Shown piece by piece: positions 4,949 through 7,216 of a stretch of 7,216 bases of DNA. Below the pieces are notes generated by a model that was not told where the DNA came from, did not search any database, and worked only from the letters and a program-made list of their open reading frames with translations. The position numbers and the translations under genes were made by a program. Positions within the stretch are counted from its first letter, which is position 1. Every line of letters starts with the position of its first letter. The DNA lies in NCBI GenBank assembly GCA_031279735.1, contig JAITHX010000165.1, positions 1 through 7,216 of the forward strand, written 5' to 3'. The DNA is from Prevotellaceae bacterium. Its GTDB lineage: Bacteria > Bacteroidota > Bacteroidia > Bacteroidales > UBA932.

Positions 4949-6829
4949 TCAATGCGTCATCGGATTGCCCTCGCCGTCGATAAAGCCCCACTTGCCGCGC
5001 GACTTGAACGGACGGTACTTGCAGCGATCGGGACGCTCGTAATGCCCGAAAAATCCGAACTTCACGCTCTTCACCCCGCCGTCGCCGGACATGCGGACGA
5101 ACACATCGTCGCCGGCAGTCGAACATCCCTCGTCAACCGTCCTCACCGCCGGATTAATGACGTAGAGATACATAAACATCCTGTCGAGAAACTTGAGTCC
5201 CATCTGCGGAGACCAGCCGAGCGTGTTTATCACATTCTTGTCGTCGGTGCGGACCGCCGGATAGACAATCCTGCCGGCGGTATCGATCAATTCCAGCACA
5301 ACCTCCTGTATGTTTTTGCGAAACACCGCCCCAGCCGCATACCCGTTCGAAAAGTTCGATACGGCCTGGTATCGCGGCGGTATTGCCATTTCGCCGGTTT
5401 TATTCACGAATCCGAATTTCTTTTCACTGTCGATCCACACGGGCGCCAGTCCGCAGGCAAACCTCCCGGCATACACGGTATTCGGCTTGATGAACATAAC
5501 ATTTTCGGCGTATGACTTTCTATATATAGCTGGAATGACCTCCGCGCCGCTGCCGTCGATGAATCCCCACCGCTTGTTCAGGCACACCGCCGCCATCCCC
5601 TCGGAAAAATCACACGCCTGCCGATATTTTGGCGCTATCGCCTCTTTTCCAGTCCTGTCGATATAGCCCCATTTCCCGCCGGTCTCCACCGCCGCCTTTC
5701 CCTCCGAAAAACTCAGAGCGCCGCCGTAAGCCGGGGGGATCGCCTCCGCGCCGGCGGCGTTCACGAAACCCCACGAATCCTTTAGCCGCACTGCCGCCAT
5801 TCCCTCGCGGAACGGCTTCACCTCGCTGTATTGCAATGGAACGATTTCGTTGCCCTCCCTATCGACGAAGCCCCATTTCCTGTCGGCGCGAACCGCCGCC
5901 ATTCCTTCCGAAAAATCCTCGACCGAAGTGTACTTCGCTGCAACCGCCTCTCTGCCCGTCATGTCGGCGAACCCCCACCTGCCGTCGATGCGCACGGCAG
6001 CCATGCCTTCCTTGAACTTCCTGACCTTATCGTATTTCAGCGGAACAACCATTTTGTCCTCCCTGTCGATATAGCCCCATTTCCCGTTCAGGCACACCGC
6101 CGCCACTCCGCCGGAAAAGGCGGAAAACATGATGTTTTTCATCTCCTCCAGATTGACGGCACTGTTCCCTGCGGCATGTGCAATCAGTTTTTTAACAAAA
6201 TAGTTCAGCATCGGAATTTCGTATTTCGCGGGAATCACCTCCCTGCCGCTCGTGTCCGCGTAGCCCCACTTGTCGCCGACGCGAACGGCTGCCATACATT
6301 CGGAAAACACCGTCACATCGTCGTACCGCACCGGAAGCGTCTCCTCTCCCCTCGCGTTCACCAGCCCGAACTTGCCGCCAATCCCGACGGGAGCGAAACC
6401 GTCGATGAAAGCCGGCGAAACGTAATCGTACTTAATCGGCGTCAGCTCGTTCCCGTCCGTATCCGCATAACCCCATTTGCCATTCAGCGCCACCGGCGCA
6501 ATTCCGCCGTAAAACCTCCCTACCCACTGATACTTCAAAGGAATACGCTCGCGCCCCGATGAATCTATCGCGCCGTACTTCGCGAAAAGCAACGTCGATC
6601 CCGAACTCAGCGTTATCGCCCCCGCCACCTTGTCGGCAGCACGCGCCGCCGAAGTCGAAGCCGAAATCCCCACCGTAGCCATACCCTCGTGAAACCAGCT
6701 CACATAGTCATACTTGAAGTCATACTTCACTTTCTTCGCCTTCCGCCCCTCCGCGTCGAGCGACATCATCATAATCATCATCATAATCATTGCCGTACAC
6801 GCGGCAAGCATAAAACCCGATTTTTTCAT
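4949..6829 (-). CDS. Exported WG-repeat protein
   Basis: A 626-residue protein made mostly of WG (KWG) repeats, each like GKWGYIDxxGxEvIPxKYdxvxxFsEGMAAVrl. The aromatic-Gly pair recurs at residues 85, 119, 154, 188, 251, 285, 319, 353, 387, 421, 472 and 614. The spacing is 34 or 35, except for an insert of about 29 residues (205-237), one of about 17 (437-455) and a non-repeat region of about 110 residues (505-612) before a last WGFID near the C-terminus. Residues 1-27 form a signal peptide: MKKSG, then a Met-rich core MIMMMIMMM (14-22), probable cleavage after SLDA. LAAC at 8-11 looks like a lipobox but leaves almost no hydrophobic segment before it, so I favour ordinary cleavage. WG-repeat proteins are widespread in Bacteroidota and of unknown function; a role in binding is only inferred. 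First gene of the operon, with a promoter at 6895-6926. Confidence 0.92.
   Translation of the reverse strand: MKKSGFMLAACTAMIMMMIMMMSLDAEGRKAKKVKYDFKYDYVSWFHEGMATVGISASTSAARAADKVAGAITLSSGSTLLFAKYGAIDSSGRERIPLKYQWVGRFYGGIAPVALNGKWGYADTDGNELTPIKYDYVSPAFIDGFAPVGIGGKFGLVNARGEETLPVRYDDVTVFSECMAAVRVGDKWGYADTSGREVIPAKYEIPMLNYFVKKLIAHAAGNSAVNLEEMKNIMFSAFSGGVAAVCLNGKWGYIDREDKMVVPLKYDKVRKFKEGMAAVRIDGRWGFADMTGREAVAAKYTSVEDFSEGMAAVRADRKWGFVDREGNEIVPLQYSEVKPFREGMAAVRLKDSWGFVNAAGAEAIPPAYGGALSFSEGKAAVETGGKWGYIDRTGKEAIAPKYRQACDFSEGMAAVCLNKRWGFIDGSGAEVIPAIYRKSYAENVMFIKPNTVYAGRFACGLAPVWIDSEKKFGFVNKTGEMAIPPRYQAVSNFSNGYAAGAVFRKNIQEVVLELIDTAGRIVYPAVRTDDKNVINTLGWSPQMGLKFLDRMFMYLYVINPAVRTVDEGCSTAGDDVFVRMSGDGGVKSVKFGFFGHYERPDRCKYRPFKSRGKWGFIDGEGNPMTH
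6764..6790 (-). repeat. In-frame trinucleotide repeat within the signal peptide
   Basis: Nine consecutive codons are ATG or ATT in a 12-base pattern (ATG ATT ATG ATG, about 2.25 copies), encoding Met-Ile-Met-Met-Met-Ile-Met-Met-Met. Slippage in units of 3 or 12 bases would lengthen or shorten the hydrophobic core of the signal peptide without shifting the frame. Confidence 0.85.
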
Positions 6830-6894
6830 TTCACTTTATGTTTTGCCCCCGCGAAAAGGAGCCGTTAATACTTTTTACCATTTAATTCGCGCCG

Positions 6895-6926
6895 CAAAAG
6901 TACGGCGAATACAACAGCGCGTCAAT
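6895..6926 (-). promoter_or_regulatory. Bacteroidota-type promoter for the three-gene operon
   Basis: On the minus strand TACTTTTG (6902-6895) matches TAnnTTTG exactly, and ATTG (6926-6923) stands 20 bases upstream as the -33 element. Transcription would start near 6889, giving a 5' leader of about 60 bases before ATG at 6829. No operator or riboswitch structure is evident in the leader. Confidence 0.7.
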
Positions 6927-6946
6927 CCTCCTAAAGGGTGAAAATT

Positions 6947-7008
6947 AATTATGAATTATGAATTATGAATTATGAATTGCCTGACGGAAAGTCGGACAGT
7001 TCATAATT
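6947..7008. repeat. AATTATG array with CCTGACGG cap and inverted partner
   Basis: Four AATTATG units (6947-6974) plus a partial one lead into GCCTGACGG. The last unit (AATTATGAA, 6968-6976) is complementary to TTCATAATT at 7000-7008, and CTG (6981-6983) to CAG (6997-6999), so an imperfect hairpin can form around the capped core. Positions 6946-6983 are identical to 6-43. The array lies upstream of the operon promoter. Confidence 0.8.
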
Positions 7009-7012
7009 AATT

Positions 7013-7040
7013 GTTAATGGTTAATGGTTAATGGTTAATG
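7013..7040 (+). repeat. GTTAATG heptamer array, four copies
   Basis: Four exact GTTAATG units are followed at once by CCTGTCGG (7041-7048). The unit differs from the AATTATG array 38 bases to the left, but the period of seven and the CCTGnCGG sequence that follows are the same. Confidence 0.9.
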
Positions 7041-7104
7041 CCTGTCGGACGGGCGGAGGGAGACGGAGACACTTTAATTAGGGATGTGTTAGAAATAACG
7101 GTAA

Positions 7105-7216
7105 TGGCGTGAATCCGTTGAAAGGTATTATTTCTGCGGTTCTGCATGGAATTGTGTGGAAAAAGTTTGCGTGTTTTTTCACCGCGTTGCGGTGTTTTTG
7201 TAACGCAAAGGGCGCA
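7105..7216 (+). repeat. Second copy of the palindromic dispersed element, cut by the window end
   Basis: It opens with the 17-mer TGGCGTGAATCCGTTGA shared with 1110-1126. The last 69 bases (7148-7216) equal the reverse complement of 1321-1389 except at one position. Because the element is palindromic, this is the left arm of a copy in the same orientation as the first, and the right arm should lie just beyond the window. Between the 17-mer and the arm the two copies differ, apart from GCGGTTCT. Confidence 0.8.

Noticed and set aside
5831..6562. 243-codon and other plus-strand frames opposite the WG-repeat gene
   Set aside because: Their apparent internal repetition (His/Arg/Pro patterns) mirrors the 102-base periodicity of the WG repeats on the other strand.
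1..6983. The identical 38-base sequences at 6-43 and 6946-6983 as attachment sites of an integrated element
   Set aside because: They are heptamer arrays of a type seen at several other sites in the window, and no integrase, recombinase or tRNA is present.
1..7216. Heptamer arrays as a CRISPR array
   Set aside because: The units are tandem and only seven bases long, with no unique spacers and no cas genes.

Overview
The window looks like chromosomal DNA of a member of the Bacteroidota, probably Bacteroidales (the order is inference). Two gene starts are preceded by the phylum's characteristic promoter, TAnnTTTG at -7 with a TTG-like element about 20 bases upstream. Start codons lack Shine-Dalgarno sequences and sit in A/T-rich contexts. 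The protein set also fits: a Big2/leucine-rich-repeat lipoprotein with an acidic sequence after the lipid cysteine, a secreted WG-repeat protein and a solitary Fic protein. I see no rRNA, tRNA, CRISPR array, transposase, integrase or phage gene.

Layout. Positions 1-233 are a non-coding mosaic of AATTATG-type heptamer repeats with inverted ends, plus an inner hairpin. A plus-strand Fic-domain gene (235-1092) starts directly after it. Positions 1093-1601 hold a long palindromic dispersed element (about 1110-1389), then a promoter (1418-1449) and a leader. Next is a plus-strand OB-fold RNA ligase of the DraRnl/Naegleria Rnl (Rnl5) type (1602-2603). A hairpin with 39-bp arms made largely of heptamer repeats fills the space between this gene and the converging minus-strand operon.

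The operon reads right to left from a promoter at 6895-6926. It contains a secreted WG-repeat protein of 626 residues (6829-4949), then after 41 bases an unrecognised 271-residue protein (4907-4092), then, with a 4-base ATGA overlap, a Big2/LRR lipoprotein of 467 residues (4095-2692). Spacing and overlap suggest the three are expressed together. A plausible reading is two exported repeat proteins, one soluble and one lipid-anchored, with a cytoplasmic partner; the joint function is unknown.

Positions 6927-7216 contain two more heptamer arrays and the left part of a second copy of the palindromic element, cut by the window edge.

The two most notable aspects are the uncharacterised exported-repeat-protein operon and the density of short repeat families (heptamer arrays followed by CCTGnCGG, AGGGATGTG motifs, long palindromes) that occupy nearly every intergenic space and in places abut start or stop codons. 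The Fic and RNA-ligase genes are a possible toxin/RNA-repair pair only by proximity: they are 509 bases apart, a repeat element lies between them, and the ligase has its own promoter.
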